This document shows, piece by piece, positions 14,615 through 15,567 of a stretch of 15,567 nucleotides of DNA. Made by a program: the position numbers and the translations under genes. The notes beneath the pieces were generated by a model. That model saw only the letters and a program-made list of their open reading frames with translations, did not search any database and was not told where the DNA came from. Source of the DNA: Rickettsiella sp. (GTDB taxonomy: Bacteria; Pseudomonadota; Gammaproteobacteria; Diplorickettsiales; Diplorickettsiaceae); assembly GCA_031119195.1 (NCBI GenBank), contig JAVHYG010000024.1:1-15567 (forward strand), given 5' to 3'. The first letter of the stretch is position 1, and every line of letters begins with the position of its first letter.

Positions 14615-15567
14615 CTATTTTTTTTGCACTCTAGCATAATAAAACCCATCCGTCCCCTGATCTTGAGGGAAAACTTGACGGCCCATCTTGCAAGCAACTC
14701 CCCACTCCGCATTAATGATATCCTCCATAGAATCGGGTTGCTGTAATAAAAAACGCTGGACCACATCTTGGTTTTCTTCAGGAAGTATGGAACATGTCAC
14801 ATAAAGCAACAATCCGCTTGATCTAAGCAGAGGCCAAAGCCCTAACAAAAGCTCAAGTTGTTGCTTTGCAAGCTTGGAAATATCCTGTTCCCGACGTAAG
14901 AGCTTTATATCAGGATGTCTACGAATTACCCCAGTTCCGGAGCATGGCACATCCAGTAATATTCTATCAAATTGCTCGCCCTGCCATTGTGTTTTAAATT
15001 CTTGTGCATTAGCACAAATTAACTGGATGTTATCGTGATTTAGTTTTAATCGTAGAAGATTTTCTTCCACTTTTTTTAAACGATTCTCATCCTTATCAAT
15101 TGCTACACAAGTTTTCAAATCTACTTCTGTTTCCAAGATATGGGTAAATTTTCCACCTGGTGCTGCACACGCATCCAAAACGGTTTGCTTGGGTTGTAAT
15201 TTCAACAAAAAAGCAGATAATTGAGCTGCTGTATCTTGTATAGAAACATTACCCTCCGCAAAATCTGGCAATCCATGCGTCTTGCATGTTTCATTGAGTA
15301 AAATTCCAACAGAACTGATCGCACTAGATTTTGCTTCTATCAAATTATCCTTAAGTTTTTGTAAATAATCTTCGCGTGAATTTTTTAATCGGTTAACCCG
15401 CAAACTCATAAGAGGTGATTGATTGTTGGCCTGAATGATAGCTTGCCAATTTTCAGGCCAAGCTTCCTTTAATTTTTTTAGAAGCCATTGCGGATGTGCG
15501 TACTGTATTTCTTTAGGTAATTTTTTTAACAAAACAGTTTGCTGGCGTTGAAAAGAACGTAGAACTC
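14615..15567 (-). CDS. rsmB: 16S rRNA (cytosine967-C5)-methyltransferase RsmB, N-terminus outside the window
   Basis: A SAM-dependent m5C methyltransferase acting on C967 of 16S rRNA. The frame remains open through the right edge and similarity to RsmB continues there (RSFQRQQ before the LLKKLPKE segment). The gene is therefore partial, lacking about 110 N-terminal residues that form the NusB-like RNA-binding domain. The TTG at 15532 is an internal Leu codon, not a start. Present are YAHPQWLLKKL, SLRVNRLKN, VSIQDTAAQL, the SAM loop DACAAPGGK, DRILLDVPCSGTGVIRRHPDIK (motif IV with the product-release Cys), VTCSILPEEN (motif VI with the catalytic Cys) and the terminal GTDGFYYARV. It ends TAG at 14615. 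The 132-nt gap to the lipoprotein gene holds that gene's Shine-Dalgarno and no clear terminator. Confidence 0.96.
   Translation of the reverse strand, partial: VLRSFQRQQTVLLKKLPKEIQYAHPQWLLKKLKEAWPENWQAIIQANNQSPLMSLRVNRLKNSREDYLQKLKDNLIEAKSSAISSVGILLNETCKTHGLPDFAEGNVSIQDTAAQLSAFLLKLQPKQTVLDACAAPGGKFTHILETEVDLKTCVAIDKDENRLKKVEENLLRLKLNHDNIQLICANAQEFKTQWQGEQFDRILLDVPCSGTGVIRRHPDIKLLRREQDISKLAKQQLELLLGLWPLLRSSGLLLYVTCSILPEENQDVVQRFLLQQPDSMEDIINAEWGVACKMGRQVFPQDQGTDGFYYARVQKK

Noticed and set aside
15530..15532. TTG as the start of rsmB
   Set aside because: RsmB similarity continues upstream to the window edge without a stop; the NusB-like domain must lie outside.

Overview
The window is AT-rich chromosomal DNA of a gammaproteobacterium. 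The strongest pointer is the gene order argS – SPOR-domain protein – hslV – hslU – DUF971, which is the arrangement known from Pseudomonas and relatives. RsmI, RsmB and a KMSKS-type TyrS are also of gammaproteobacterial kind. The low GC, the Firmicutes-like MurG and the small, tightly packed lipoprotein and GIN-domain genes would suit a host-associated member of the Legionellales (Coxiella/Rickettsiella/Diplorickettsia side). That placement is inference, not proof. I see no insertion sequence, phage gene, CRISPR array, tRNA or rRNA.

Layout. Positions 1-5422 (minus strand) hold a tightly spaced cluster read right to left: an AdiC-like amino-acid antiporter, a large MscK/MscM-type mechanosensitive channel, and a MurG-type glycosyltransferase cut by the left edge. 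A divergent promoter region (5423-5567) separates it from rsmI-tyrS on the plus strand, which overlap by 4 nt. Positions 7681-12709 (minus strand) hold argS, a SPOR-domain membrane protein, hslV, hslU and a DUF971 gene. Two of these junctions are TAATG one-base overlaps. A good sigma-32-like promoter lies just before hslV, so the protease genes have their own heat-shock control inside the larger cluster. A 328-nt intergenic stretch (12710-13037) with several small inverted repeats lies between argS and a divergent gene for a secreted GIN-domain (DUF2807) protein. That gene converges on a small OmpA-domain lipoprotein. The window ends inside rsmB, whose N-terminal part is beyond the right edge.

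How the parts fit. HslV and HslU form the two-component ATP-dependent protease. ArgS and TyrS charge tRNA. RsmI and RsmB methylate 16S rRNA. The left cluster is about the envelope: osmotic release, amino-acid exchange and a lipid II synthase homologue. The right part has two exported envelope proteins.

No wholly new system is evident; most genes are housekeeping. The points most worth a second look are: the MurG, which has the staphylococcal/streptococcal type of motifs; the antiporter, which keeps AdiC's backbone-binding residues but changes the side-chain pocket; a 57-residue N-terminal extension on HslU; the sigma-32 promoter; and the structured argS leader.
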